Of a stretch of 64,000 bases of DNA, positions 1 to 8,647 are shown piece by piece. Below the pieces are notes generated by a model. The model saw only the letters and a list, made by a program, of their open reading frames with translations, was not told where the DNA came from and made no database searches. Source of the DNA: Proteobacteria bacterium UBA1844 (GTDB lineage: Bacteria; Pseudomonadota; Gammaproteobacteria; Steroidobacterales; Woeseiaceae). The translations under genes and the position numbers were made by a program. Location of the stretch: assembly GCA_002338615.1 (NCBI GenBank), contig DDIS01000215.1, positions 1-64,000 on the forward strand, given 5' to 3'. Each line of letters starts with the position of its first letter. Within the stretch, counting starts at the first letter, position 1.

Positions 1-1324
1 CTGCGGGCAAGCGCAGCTGCTGCCCGGCCCTGATACGGTTCTTGCTGTCGAGACTGTTCAAGGCGGCCAGTGTGCTGACAGAGGTGCCGTATTCCCTGGC
101 AATCTGCGAGAGGGTATCGCCCCGCACGATGGTATGGAAAAGATCCGGTAGCTGGTCCTTCGCCCAGCGATCAGCCGGTATGCCGGCGATCAATTTGTCG
201 ATGGGCTGCGCCAGGCGATTCACCGGAACACGTAACTCGTAATCGCGCGGCAGGTACTTGCTGCCTTGCCAGATTGTCGGCTGCAGTGCGCGATTGTATT
301 TGGCAAGTTCAGTCGGCTCGATACCCAGCGAATTGCTCAGGTCTTCCGCCGCAACATAGTCACGCAGCCGCGCTACCGCGAAGTCGATTGGCAGATCACG
401 AACCAGGCCGGGGAAATACTTATCGGGATCTTGATCCACCTCTCTTGCCGCTAGAAACGCAACATAGAAATTACGAGATGCAAAGCCAAAGGTGCGTCCT
501 TTGTATTTGCGCAGGATGTTGACATACGCCGTGTCGCCAAACTGGCTCATTGCACGACGAATTCCGCCGAGACCGTGGTTGTAGGCGGTGATGGCCGTTG
601 GCCAGTTGCCGGTCAACGAATAATTGTACGCGAGCAGCCTGCCGGCACCGCGAGTCGCCGTGAACGGGTCGTTGCGCTCATCAAGCACGTGGTCCACGCG
701 CATGAAGCGGCGTGCCGTGCTACGCGTGAACTGCCAGATCCCTGAAGCGCCAACGTGTGAGCGCGCGTCCGGGTTGAAGGACGATTCCACGTGCGGCAGC
801 GCCACGAGCGCCGGCGGTATGCCGAGTGTCCTGAATTCCGCCTCTATATAGTCGCGCCATTGGCCTGAGCGCACCAGGCCCTCGCGGAAGCGGTCTGACA
901 GGCCACCCTGGTAACGGATCTGCTCGATCGCCGCCGCGAGCGTCGCGTTCGAAACGTCATCCGGCCACAGTGCAAGGATACGGGCCTCCTCCGCGCTGAG
1001 ATTGTCGCGCTTGCCCGAGGCGAGGCTCCGCAACACTGTCCTTATCTCGTCGCGCCGGGCGTTGATGCGCTTCTTCCGCGCCGATGCGGACAGGCTTTTT
1101 GGCATTTCGAGCCGCGCATACACGACTGCAAGGTCCCGGTTGTCATGCAAGACGCCCTGATCGGAAGGGTAACGGGTGAAGATGGACACCCAGAAATCGA
1201 TATCCGGCTGTAGTTCAGGAGGAGCCGGGAAGGTCTCATCTGCATGGACGGCAAGGCCTGCAAACAGAAGCAGGCCAGTCTTGAGCAATACCTTGAGTAA
1301 CAAAAGCGGACTTTGTCTTGTCAT
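1..1324 (-). CDS. mltD: Membrane-bound lytic murein transglycosylase D-like protein (3' end cut by the window)
   Basis: This enzyme would cleave peptidoglycan glycan strands in the periplasm. Read on the minus strand from the ATG at 1324, it has a hydrophobic signal segment over about residues 8-26, then a long helical region. An SLT catalytic domain follows with the motif VESSFNPDARSHVGASGIWQF-like sequence, whose Glu in VESSF is the expected catalytic acid, and with TAYNHG and related blocks. After about residue 395 comes a LysM peptidoglycan-binding repeat (VRGDTLSQIAREYGTS). About 441 codons are visible and the C-terminus lies beyond base 1, so further LysM repeats are possible. MltD proteins are usually 450-550 residues. 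It is divergent from the M14-type gene at 1494. The family call is firm; the exact Mlt subtype rests on the SLT-LysM order. Confidence 0.9.
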   Translation of the reverse strand, partial: MTRQSPLLLLKVLLKTGLLLFAGLAVHADETFPAPPELQPDIDFWVSIFTRYPSDQGVLHDNRDLAVVYARLEMPKSLSASARKKRINARRDEIRTVLRSLASGKRDNLSAEEARILALWPDDVSNATLAAAIEQIRYQGGLSDRFREGLVRSGQWRDYIEAEFRTLGIPPALVALPHVESSFNPDARSHVGASGIWQFTRSTARRFMRVDHVLDERNDPFTATRGAGRLLAYNYSLTGNWPTAITAYNHGLGGIRRAMSQFGDTAYVNILRKYKGRTFGFASRNFYVAFLAAREVDQDPDKYFPGLVRDLPIDFAVARLRDYVAAEDLSNSLGIEPTELAKYNRALQPTIWQGSKYLPRDYELRVPVNRLAQPIDKLIAGIPADRWAKDQLPDLFHTIVRGDTLSQIAREYGTSVSTLAALNSLDSKNRIRAGQQLRLPA

Positions 1325-1493
1325 TTGCAGCTTTTCACGTTTCAATCCTTGTGAACCTTTCCAGGGAACCTCTGGCCAGTTCACAGTCAGATACTGGCAA
1401 CAACCGTATCGTAGGGATGCTAATGAGCTTTGGCCAGACAACCAATCTACTGGTCGACAGTTTTTCGCGAGGGCATGCCGGGCAAACGGAGAC

Positions 1494-2897
1494 ATGAACG
1501 CTTTTTTGAATCACATGCTGTCCACCCTACACAGGACCTGTGCGCTCCTCGTATGTCTGCTCGCACTGCAAAACGTATTGCTGGCCGAAGAGTTTCCGGA
1601 TGAGGAAATACCGGAGCGCGTGGACGCGGCTGCGAGTGACGCGGTCACGACCGACGGTATGGATGTCGACCTTGCGCCAGGTGAGGAGATCGATGCCAGT
1701 GGGCAGCCGATGGACAGCGCGCCAGGCAAGCCGGCAGCGAACGTTGCCGCGCACGACGAAGAAGAACTTCCAGTCCGGGGGGAAAATTTTGTTGAAACCG
1801 GACCCGCCCATGCACCGGCGGTCCCGTTGGCGGAGGCTGTTATTGTCGCCGAAGGCAACGCGGAGCCCTTGCATATCCTTGGCGTCGACGTTGCCCCCGG
1901 AACCACTGAGCGATTGACCTGGGCCGCGACCGAGCTGTTCGAAGGTGTACCGGTATCGACACCAGTGCTGGTGATCAACGGCACAACGCCCGGCCCGACG
2001 CTATGCCTGACCGCGGCCGTGCACGGTGACGAGCTAAACGGCATCGAGATGGTCCGTCGCGTCATGCACGATGTAACGGCCGAACACTTGTCTGGCGCGA
2101 TCATCGGAGTCCCGATCGTCAATGTGCAGGGTTTTCGCCGTGGTTCGCGCTACCTTCCGGATCGCCGCGACCTGAATCGCTATTTTCCGGGTAATCCAAA
2201 CGGCAGCGCGGCAGCGCGGATTGCGAACTCGTTTTTCGAAAACGTGGTGGTGCACTGTGACGCACTGGTCGACATCCACACGGGCTCGTTTGAGCGCGCC
2301 AACCTGCCACAAATTCGTGCCGACCTGCGCGACCCGGATGTCGTAACACTGACCCAGGGTTTCGGCGCAACCGTGATCCTGCACAGCACCCCTGGTGCCG
2401 GCACGTTGCGTTATGCAGCCACCCAGGCCGGCATACCAACCGTCACGTTGGAGGCGGGCGGGCCGCTGGTACTTGAGCTCAACGAGGTAATCCACGGCGT
2501 CAAGGGTATCGAGACTCTTATCAGTTCGCTCGGCATGGTGAAAAAGATCCGTCTTTGGGGTAGCCCGCAACCGGTCTACTACCGCTCAAGCTGGGTACGC
2601 GCCGGCGCCGGCGGCATCCTGCTCGCGAACGTCAGTCTTGGAAGCACCGTTCGCGAAGGCGATATTCTGGGCGTTATTACCGACCCCATGAGCAATGCGA
2701 ACAAGGAAATTCGCTCACCCTATTCCGGCAGAATAATTGGTATGGCACGCAACCAGGTCGTCATGCCCGGTTTTGCGGCGTTTCATATCGGCATACAGGC
2801 GGACTACGCCGCGGTCGAGAACGATGGAGATTCGCTGGTATTGGGCCCGGGCGAAGTAATCAACGAGGGCGCAGATCTCGACGGCATCTCGGAATAG
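1494..2897 (+). CDS. Secreted succinylglutamate desuccinylase/aspartoacylase (M14, AstE/AspA-like) family protein
   Basis: The protein belongs to the zinc-dependent M14 AstE/ASPA group, which hydrolyses N-acyl amino acids or related amides. Zinc ligands are visible: H177 and E180 in VHGDELNGIE, and H262 in DIHTG. E320 in TVTLEAGG is the likely catalytic Glu. The start at 1494 has GGAGA just upstream and gives a signal-like segment (about residues 8-32, ending VLLAEE). An acidic, Ala/Pro-rich linker to about residue 115 follows, which cytosolic AstE lacks. The C-terminal 110 residues (from PVYYRSSWVRAGAGG) look like a lipoyl/barrel-sandwich domain, as in many M14 ASTE-like proteins. Another in-frame ATG at 1515 has no ribosome binding site. 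The substrate is unknown; export suggests a periplasmic role, perhaps on peptides or peptidoglycan fragments. Confidence 0.85.
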   Translation: MNAFLNHMLSTLHRTCALLVCLLALQNVLLAEEFPDEEIPERVDAAASDAVTTDGMDVDLAPGEEIDASGQPMDSAPGKPAANVAAHDEEELPVRGENFVETGPAHAPAVPLAEAVIVAEGNAEPLHILGVDVAPGTTERLTWAATELFEGVPVSTPVLVINGTTPGPTLCLTAAVHGDELNGIEMVRRVMHDVTAEHLSGAIIGVPIVNVQGFRRGSRYLPDRRDLNRYFPGNPNGSAAARIANSFFENVVVHCDALVDIHTGSFERANLPQIRADLRDPDVVTLTQGFGATVILHSTPGAGTLRYAATQAGIPTVTLEAGGPLVLELNEVIHGVKGIETLISSLGMVKKIRLWGSPQPVYYRSSWVRAGAGGILLANVSLGSTVREGDILGVITDPMSNANKEIRSPYSGRIIGMARNQVVMPGFAAFHIGIQADYAAVENDGDSLVLGPGEVINEGADLDGISE

Positions 2898-2942
2898 CCG
2901 TGACTGGACGAGGCTGTCCGCAGTCAATAAGCTGCCTGTCCG

Positions 2943-3878
2943 ATGAACGAACGCAAACCACTACGCAGCTTCCTGGGCCCGCGCTACTGGCCGATGTGGG
3001 CTGGCCTCGGGCTCGTGCGGGTTACGCTCGCTTTGCCACACCGCTGGGGGCTGGCTCTTGGCTGCCTGCTGGGACGTTGCGCACACCGCATCAGTCCCGC
3101 ACGGCGGGCCGTCGTGCGTCGCAACCTGGAGCTCTGTTTTCCGGAGCTTGATACCGGCGCACGCGACACACTCGCCAGGCAACATTTCGAGGCGCTCGGT
3201 ATGTCCGTATTCGAGATGGCGCTGGGCCGCTGGGCCACAGATCGAAAAATAAAGCAGCTGATGGAGATTGAAGGCGTCGAACACCTCGACGCCGCAATTG
3301 CCGAAAACAAGGGCGTCATCCTGCTCAGCGCTCACTTCACGACGCTGGAGGCCTCCGGGAGACTGCTGGCCATGAACTCGCCGCCATTCGATGCTGTGTA
3401 TCGCAAAAATCGCAGCGCATTCATCACCGAGCTGCAACGCACCGGGCGTGAACGCTCGGCCGCCAGCACCATCGAAAAGCGCGATATCAAATCCATGGTA
3501 AAGAGCCTGCGCAAGGGTCGGCCGGTCTGGTACGCACCGGACCAGAGTTACAATCGCAAGGGTGCGGAAATAATCGAATTCTTCGGTGTACCCAGCATGC
3601 ACACGACGGCAACCTCAACGCTTGCACGCCTCGGTAAGGCGATCGTGTTGCCGTATTTTCCGCGACGGCTGCCGAATGGCAACTATGTTTTCACCATCCA
3701 GCGTCGCCTCGACAATTTTCCCGGAGACGACCCGGTAGAAGACACCAGACGCTATATCCGACGGCTCGAACGACACATCCGGACCTGCCCCGAGCAATAT
3801 TTCTGGATTCACCGCAAGTTCAAGAACCTGCCACCTTCCTATCCTGACTACTACGCGGATCTCGATGCGTTGAAATAG
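2943..3878 (+). CDS. lpxL: Lipid A biosynthesis late acyltransferase (LpxL/HtrB family)
   Basis: Late acyltransferases of this family transfer an acyl chain from acyl-ACP to Kdo-lipid A at the inner face of the cytoplasmic membrane. At 311 residues it has the usual length. The catalytic HX4E motif is present as HFTTLE (H131, E136). The conserved blocks RNLELCFPE, VYRKNR and the C-terminal WIHRKFKNLP region match the family. It starts 45 bases after the M14-type gene, and its 3' end overlaps the convergent kdkA by 28 bases. The adjacent Kdo kinase and heptosyltransferases support an LPS role. Whether the chain is lauroyl, myristoyl or another cannot be told from sequence. Confidence 0.92.
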   Translation: MNERKPLRSFLGPRYWPMWAGLGLVRVTLALPHRWGLALGCLLGRCAHRISPARRAVVRRNLELCFPELDTGARDTLARQHFEALGMSVFEMALGRWATDRKIKQLMEIEGVEHLDAAIAENKGVILLSAHFTTLEASGRLLAMNSPPFDAVYRKNRSAFITELQRTGRERSAASTIEKRDIKSMVKSLRKGRPVWYAPDQSYNRKGAEIIEFFGVPSMHTTATSTLARLGKAIVLPYFPRRLPNGNYVFTIQRRLDNFPGDDPVEDTRRYIRRLERHIRTCPEQYFWIHRKFKNLPPSYPDYYADLDALK

Positions 3879-4582
3879 CCCTCGAGCAGCGCCGACCAGT
3901 CGCGATCGTGAAATTGCAAGCCGGGGTCCAGGCTGCAAATCTTTTTCAGCGATCGATGCAGGCGCGCCAGCGTTGCCTGTTGCCAGGGGCCGGGTTCGCG
4001 CAGTCGGCCCTTGTCGAAATCCAGCATCCAGAGTTTGCCGTTCGTATCGATCTGAATGTTGTAGGCGTTCATGTCTGCATGATAGACACCGGCATGGTGA
4101 AAATCGAAAACCGCGGCTCCGATGTTGGCCCAGAATTCAGGTGCGCGCGGCGTGCCGGCAATAAGTTGTGACAAGGGCCGCACGCCCGGTATACGTACAG
4201 TAATGATGTCGGCGCTATAAAAAGTGCCATGTTGCACGTAGCGCGCCGCCGCCGGGCGCGGCACGGGCAGGTCGAACTGCGCCATCTTGGCGAGCATGCG
4301 CCACTCGGCGAAGGAGCGCGTTTCATCCGCTCCGGCCCACACATACCGATCGCGCACCAGTTTGCCCAGTAGTCCGCCACGCAGGTAGTGCTTGAGTACG
4401 AACTGGCGCGGTACATTGCCGACCATGAACGTATTGCCGCGCCCGGCCGAGCCGAGTTCGCCACAGAGGCGCTCCGCATGTGCCCAGCCACCCGGCAGAA
4501 AACGCGCATCCGAAATCTGGTTGATGATCGATCGATCGTATAGGATGGCGCCGGTCGTAGTTCTCTCGACGGTTTCGGTCAA
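3851..4582 (-). CDS. kdkA: 3-deoxy-D-manno-octulosonic acid (Kdo) kinase
   Basis: KdkA phosphorylates the 4-position of the Kdo residue on lipid A, using ATP at the cytoplasmic membrane. The 243-residue protein has the small kinase-like fold motifs: GRGNTFMVG near residue 50, the catalytic loop HADMNAYN with H168 and D170, and the metal-binding DFDKGR shortly after. These are the hallmarks of the KdkA/RfaP group. It is divergent from the heptosyltransferase at 4597 with only 14 bases between start codons, so both share a minimal promoter region or one is read from within its neighbour. KdkA is typical of species whose core has a single phosphorylated Kdo. Confidence 0.92.
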   Translation of the reverse strand: MTETVERTTTGAILYDRSIINQISDARFLPGGWAHAERLCGELGSAGRGNTFMVGNVPRQFVLKHYLRGGLLGKLVRDRYVWAGADETRSFAEWRMLAKMAQFDLPVPRPAAARYVQHGTFYSADIITVRIPGVRPLSQLIAGTPRAPEFWANIGAAVFDFHHAGVYHADMNAYNIQIDTNGKLWMLDFDKGRLREPGPWQQATLARLHRSLKKICSLDPGLQFHDRDWSALLEGYFNASRSA

Positions 4583-4596
4583 CGGACCCGTCCCTT

Positions 4597-5673
4597 GTGA
4601 TCGACTTGATTCAATTGTTCTCCAATGCTCCGCCGCAAGATATCTGTCTGGTCCGGCTCTCCGCGATCGGCGACGCCTGCCACGTGCTCGCGGTCGTACG
4701 CAATATCAACGACAACTGGCCCAACGCACGCGTCACCTGGATCATCGGCAAGACCGAAGCGGCTTTGCTGGGCGATATCGCCGGCGTGGAGTTTATCATT
4801 TTCGATAAGTCCAAAGGTCGTGCCGCCTATCGGGATATCAAACAGGCTCTCGCCGGTCGCCACTTTGATGTCGCACTGTGCATGCACCCATCCATGCGCG
4901 CAAACCGGATCTATCGCCTGATACCAACCCGGATCCGGCTTGGTTTCGACTACCGGCGCGCCAAGGACTGGCAGTGGTTGTTTACGAATCGTCGTATTGC
5001 GGCCCGGCAACGACAACATATTCTGGACGGCATGATGGAATTTGCACGTGCGATTGGCTCCGGCCCGACGCCCTTGCGATGGGATATACCGACGCGTCAG
5101 GACGATCGGGAATTTGCACAAAAATACGCCAGCACACGCTGCCTTGTCATCAGCCCCTGCAGCAGTGTGCGGCGCCGCAATTTTCGCAATTGGCCCGTTG
5201 AGCGTCTCGTAGCGGTTGCGCAGCATGCCCAGGACCGGCACGCGTGTCGCATCATTATTACAGGTAGCAATTCCGCGCTCGAACATGAGTACGCCGACAG
5301 GATTGCGGCAGAAAGTGGCGCGGACCTCGTGAACCTCGTCGGCCAAACGACGCTCAAACAAAGCTTTGCTCTGTTTGCAGCAGCCGACCTGGTGCTGTGT
5401 CCCGATTCCGGCCCGGCCCACATGGCGACTGCTGCGGGCACGCCCGTGATTGGCTTGTACGCATCGACGAATCCTGATCGCGCCGGTCCTTACGTGTCAC
5501 GCGCACTGACGGTAAACCGTTACCCCGATGCCGTCGAGAAGTATCTTGGCAAACGGGTGGAGCAGGTGCGCTGGGGTGAGCGGGTACGGCACCCGGAAGT
5601 CATGTCTCTTATCTCTGTTGCCGATGTTACGGCGAAGGTTGACAGCTTTTTTCAAACGGGTGCAGAAGCCTGA
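4597..5673 (+). CDS. Heptosyltransferase, glycosyltransferase family 9 (WaaC-like)
   Basis: GT9 enzymes add L,D-heptose from ADP-heptose to the LPS inner core. The 358-residue protein has the N-terminal ICLVRLSAIGDACHV block of heptosyltransferase I-like proteins and the C-terminal ADP-heptose-binding block LCPDSGPAHMATAAGTPV with GLYASTNPDRAGPY. The start is a GTG with no strong ribosome binding site; it is chosen because it precedes the conserved block by about 16 residues and no better start is in frame. It ends 5 bases before the convergent mtgA. With waaF and hldD nearby it most likely adds the first heptose to Kdo, but a heptosyltransferase III or other GT9 role is possible. Confidence 0.85.
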   Translation: MIDLIQLFSNAPPQDICLVRLSAIGDACHVLAVVRNINDNWPNARVTWIIGKTEAALLGDIAGVEFIIFDKSKGRAAYRDIKQALAGRHFDVALCMHPSMRANRIYRLIPTRIRLGFDYRRAKDWQWLFTNRRIAARQRQHILDGMMEFARAIGSGPTPLRWDIPTRQDDREFAQKYASTRCLVISPCSSVRRRNFRNWPVERLVAVAQHAQDRHACRIIITGSNSALEHEYADRIAAESGADLVNLVGQTTLKQSFALFAAADLVLCPDSGPAHMATAAGTPVIGLYASTNPDRAGPYVSRALTVNRYPDAVEKYLGKRVEQVRWGERVRHPEVMSLISVADVTAKVDSFFQTGAEA

Positions 5674-5678
5674 GAAAG

Positions 5679-6401
5679 CTACAGCACCGATATCCAGTTT
5701 TCACGCCGCAAGCGCTCGACCTGGCCGAGTATCCAACGCTGCCGTTCAAGTACATAAGCCGACGGCTCATTAACCTGAAATTTAATAGGATTCGGCAATA
5801 CGGCGGCCAGCAAGGCCGCTTCGGCATCGGACAGGTCGGTCGCGGGTTTATTGAAAAAATATTTGCTCGCCGCGCCTGCACCGTAGATACCGGGGCCAAA
5901 TTCGGCAATGTTCAGATAGATTGTGAGTATGCGCCGTTTTGGCAGGCAGACCTCAAGTACAACGGTGAGATAGGCTTCAAGCCCTTTGCGAAAAAGTGAC
6001 TTGCCAGGCCAGAGAAACAAATTCTTGCTCACCTGCTGCGATATTGTCGAAGCGCCGCGCAGTCTGCCACCGGCCTCAGCCACTTCGATGGACTTTGAAA
6101 TAGATGCCATATCGAGGCCGAAATGGTCAGCAAACTTCTGGTCTTCTGCGGCGACGACAGCCAGTACGGGTGCCGTTCCGAGTTCGTCCCAGGTCGTCCA
6201 TTCCCTGAGCAGCGGATCGCGGCCACTGTGGTCACGCAACATGAAAGCGGTTACCGGCGGGTTGACCCAGCGCAACGGCAATATCAGCACAAAGCTCAGC
6301 GCCACAAAAAAAGCAACCAGCAGCAGTAGCGGCCGCAACCACCGCCACATTGGTTTCCGCCGTCGCCGTGAGTGCCGGATCTCTCTTCGTTCCGCCCTCA
6401 T
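5679..6401 (-). CDS. mtgA: Monofunctional biosynthetic peptidoglycan transglycosylase
   Basis: MtgA polymerises lipid II into glycan strands at the outer face of the inner membrane. From the ATG at 6401 the protein has 240 residues, matching the usual MtgA length. One transmembrane anchor lies at about residues 20-43 after an Arg-rich N-terminus. The GT51 motif EDQKFADHFG (catalytic E86) and the GASTISQQVSKNLFL block follow. The start overlaps the waaF stop as ATGA, which argues against the much longer in-frame ORF that begins at 6497 and favours translational coupling. Its place at the end of the hldD-waaF run makes it part of that transcript. Confidence 0.93.
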   Translation of the reverse strand: MRAERREIRHSRRRRKPMWRWLRPLLLLVAFFVALSFVLILPLRWVNPPVTAFMLRDHSGRDPLLREWTTWDELGTAPVLAVVAAEDQKFADHFGLDMASISKSIEVAEAGGRLRGASTISQQVSKNLFLWPGKSLFRKGLEAYLTVVLEVCLPKRRILTIYLNIAEFGPGIYGAGAASKYFFNKPATDLSDAEAALLAAVLPNPIKFQVNEPSAYVLERQRWILGQVERLRRENWISVL

Positions 6402-7432
6402 CGCTCCGTCGGCCAGGCAACGCGGTGTTTGAGAACAGCCGCGAACACGCCCGCAACCGCCAGGTTCCGCAGGCAATTGAGGTGCCCAAGCGGGCATTCA
6501 CGCGCAAAACAGGGGCTGCAGTCGAGACGCAAGTAGTGGATGTCCTTTTTCGCCGTCAATGGCGGCGTGAAATCCGGGGTCGAGGAGCCGTAAATCGCAT
6601 GTACGCGCGTTCCAACTGCGGCAGCAATATGCATGAGGCCAGAATCGTTGCTGACCACTTGCTCGGTCATCGCCAGCAAATCGATGACGTCTTCGAGTGA
6701 TGTCCTGCCGCACAGATTCAGGATCCCGCTCCGTGCCGGCGTTGCATTCGCGATTGCCTCGCCCGCCGCCCTGTCTTTGGCGGAGCCCAGTATCCAGATG
6801 AAGTAGCCTTCACGCCGCAGCAAGCGTGCAAGCTCGGCAAAGTGTTCGAGCGGCCAGCACTTGGCCGGGCCGTATTCTGCACCGGGCATCAATGCAACAA
6901 CCGGCTGATCCGTCGGGCAGCCCAGCTTCCGGGTGACGATGCGCTGGTTATCGGCCGAAACTTCGAGAGTGGGGAACGGAATGTCCGGCAGGCGCTCGCC
7001 GGGCTCGGTCCCCAGCGCCAGGAAACGCTTTACTGTCTGGTCGAGTGCGGCCTTGTCGAATGGCCGCATATCATTGAGCAGGCCGTAGCGCATTTCACCG
7101 CGATAGCCGGTGCGCCGCGAAACTTTCGCAAACCAGGGTACGAGTGCCGATTTCAACGACCGCGGCAATACAATCGCGCGATCGTAGTTGCCGCGCAACT
7201 CGAGGCCAATACGCCTTCGCGTGGCGAGACTGACTTCTCCATGAGCGGTTTCAGCCGCTATCCCACAGCGGACCTCTGGCATGCGCGAGACGATGGGCAA
7301 CGACCAGCCTGGCGCGAGTACGTCCAGGGGGCGTTCGGGATCTGTTTCGCGCAGGTATTTGAACAAGGACTGCGCCATGACCATATCGCCGACCCAGGAA
7401 GGACCGACGATCAGTGTCGCGGCATCGCTCAC
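6398..7432 (-). CDS. waaF: LPS heptosyltransferase II
   Basis: WaaF adds the second L,D-heptose to the inner core on the cytoplasmic side of the inner membrane. The 344-residue GT9 protein begins with LIVGPSWVGDMVMAQSL, the characteristic heptosyltransferase II N-terminus. It has ALMPGAEYGPAKCWP, the substrate-binding block typical of WaaF, and VSNDSGLMHIAAAVG near the C-terminus. The Cys-rich tail CSPCFARECPLGHLNC is common in WaaF proteins. Its start overlaps the end of hldD by 4 bases and its stop overlaps mtgA as ATGA, so hldD-waaF-mtgA is one tightly coupled operon. Confidence 0.95.
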   Translation of the reverse strand: MSDAATLIVGPSWVGDMVMAQSLFKYLRETDPERPLDVLAPGWSLPIVSRMPEVRCGIAAETAHGEVSLATRRRIGLELRGNYDRAIVLPRSLKSALVPWFAKVSRRTGYRGEMRYGLLNDMRPFDKAALDQTVKRFLALGTEPGERLPDIPFPTLEVSADNQRIVTRKLGCPTDQPVVALMPGAEYGPAKCWPLEHFAELARLLRREGYFIWILGSAKDRAAGEAIANATPARSGILNLCGRTSLEDVIDLLAMTEQVVSNDSGLMHIAAAVGTRVHAIYGSSTPDFTPPLTAKKDIHYLRLDCSPCFARECPLGHLNCLRNLAVAGVFAAVLKHRVAWPTER

Positions 7433-8373
7433 GCGCCCGCGATTTCGTCAAGATAGGCTTTGACGCCCTCTTCAACCGTACGGAACCGATGCTTGCAACC
7501 AAGTGCCCGTAACGCGCCGAGATCCGCTTCAGTGTAGCTTTGGTAGGCTCCGGCAAGATGCTCCGGGAACGGGATATAGCGTATTTTGCCCCTGCCATGC
7601 CAGCCGAGCACCGCGTTGGCGACGTCATTGAAACTCTGTGCCTTGCCCGTGCCCGCATTGAATATACCGGACAAATGCGAATGCGTGAGGAACCAGATGT
7701 TCAATGCTGCAATGTCATCGACGTACACGAAATCCCGCAGTTGTTCGCCATCTGCGTAACCATCCGTGCCCTCGAACAGGCGCACTTCACCGTCGTCCTC
7801 AACCTGCTTGTTGAAATGCCAGGCTACGCTTGCCATCGCACCCTTGTGCTGTTCATTGGGCCCATAAACATTGAAGTAACGCAGTCCAACGACCTGGCTA
7901 TCGGGCCTCGCGGCAACCCGCCGTACGTAGCGGTCGAACTGCAGCTTCGAATAGCCGTATACATTCAGGGGCCGCTCATTGGCCGGCTTTTCCGTGAACG
8001 AAGCGGATGCCCCGTATACGGCTGCCGAAGAGGCATAAATATAGGGGATGCCTGCATCGAGACAGTGGTGCAGCAATGCTTTCGAATAGTCGTAGTTGTT
8101 CTGCATCATGTAACGACCATTCCATTCCGTCGTTTCCGAACAGGCACCCTGGTGCAGTATCGCCGTGATCGCGGACCGAAACTTCTTGTCGCCCATGCGC
8201 CGCAAAAACTCGTCCTTGTCGAGATAATCGGCTATTTCAAGCGCAGCAATATTGCCGAACTTGTGACCATCGGTCAGGTCGTCGACGATCACAACATCAT
8301 CATGACCGCGCTTGATCAGGTCGCGAGCGAGATTGCTGCCAATGAATCCGGCGCCGCCGGTAACGATATGCAT
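7429..8373 (-). CDS. hldD: ADP-L-glycero-D-manno-heptose 6-epimerase
   Basis: HldD converts ADP-D,D-heptose to ADP-L,D-heptose, the donor used by WaaC and WaaF. It is a short-chain dehydrogenase-type epimerase of 314 residues. The Rossmann motif GGAGFIGSN is at the N-terminus. The YSSAAVYG-type Ser/Thr position appears as ASSAAVYG, and the catalytic YxxxK as YGYSK. LRYFNVYGPNEQHKGAMASV is the HldD signature that separates it from UDP-glucose epimerases. It is the first gene of the hldD-waaF-mtgA run and lies 7 bases downstream of the zf-CHCC gene. Confidence 0.96.
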   Translation of the reverse strand: MHIVTGGAGFIGSNLARDLIKRGHDDVVIVDDLTDGHKFGNIAALEIADYLDKDEFLRRMGDKKFRSAITAILHQGACSETTEWNGRYMMQNNYDYSKALLHHCLDAGIPYIYASSAAVYGASASFTEKPANERPLNVYGYSKLQFDRYVRRVAARPDSQVVGLRYFNVYGPNEQHKGAMASVAWHFNKQVEDDGEVRLFEGTDGYADGEQLRDFVYVDDIAALNIWFLTHSHLSGIFNAGTGKAQSFNDVANAVLGWHGRGKIRYIPFPEHLAGAYQSYTEADLGALRALGCKHRFRTVEEGVKAYLDEIAGA

Positions 8374-8380
8374 GTCGCGT

Positions 8381-8596
8381 CTATTCTTCGTCGGTCAAAA
8401 AAAACCGGGCACCACAGTAGGGGCACTTGGCGTCGCCGGTTTCCTCGACTGGCAAGTAGACCTTCGGATGTGAATTCCACAAATACATGCCCGGCATCGG
8501 GCAGGACAAAGGCAGGTCTTTATGCCGCACCTGGTAGCGATGTTGCGCGTTGGCGGGGATCAGGTTCTGATCGATGGTTCCTGCTCTTGCAGTCAC
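8381..8596 (-). CDS. Small zinc-finger (zf-CHCC) protein
   Basis: The 71-residue protein carries the zf-CHCC pattern also seen in the NDUFS6 subunit of complex I. A Cys in LPLSCP is followed by a His in NSHPKVYL and then a CPYCG pair, with GARFFL closing the fold. Bacterial members are small cytosolic zinc proteins of poorly known function. Several in proteobacteria sit near respiratory or LPS genes. It is the first minus-strand gene before hldD and may share its transcript, with glnE 51 bases upstream on the same strand. Confidence 0.85.
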   Translation of the reverse strand: MTARAGTIDQNLIPANAQHRYQVRHKDLPLSCPMPGMYLWNSHPKVYLPVEETGDAKCPYCGARFFLTDEE

Positions 8597-8647
8597 AAAA
8601 CTCTCCGTAACTAGTTTGCTTGCCGAGCGCGAATTATACGCACAGCT

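Noticed and set aside
7540-8610. A 356-codon open frame on the plus strand
   Set aside because: It is antisense to hldD and the zf-CHCC gene, both of which have recognisable motifs.
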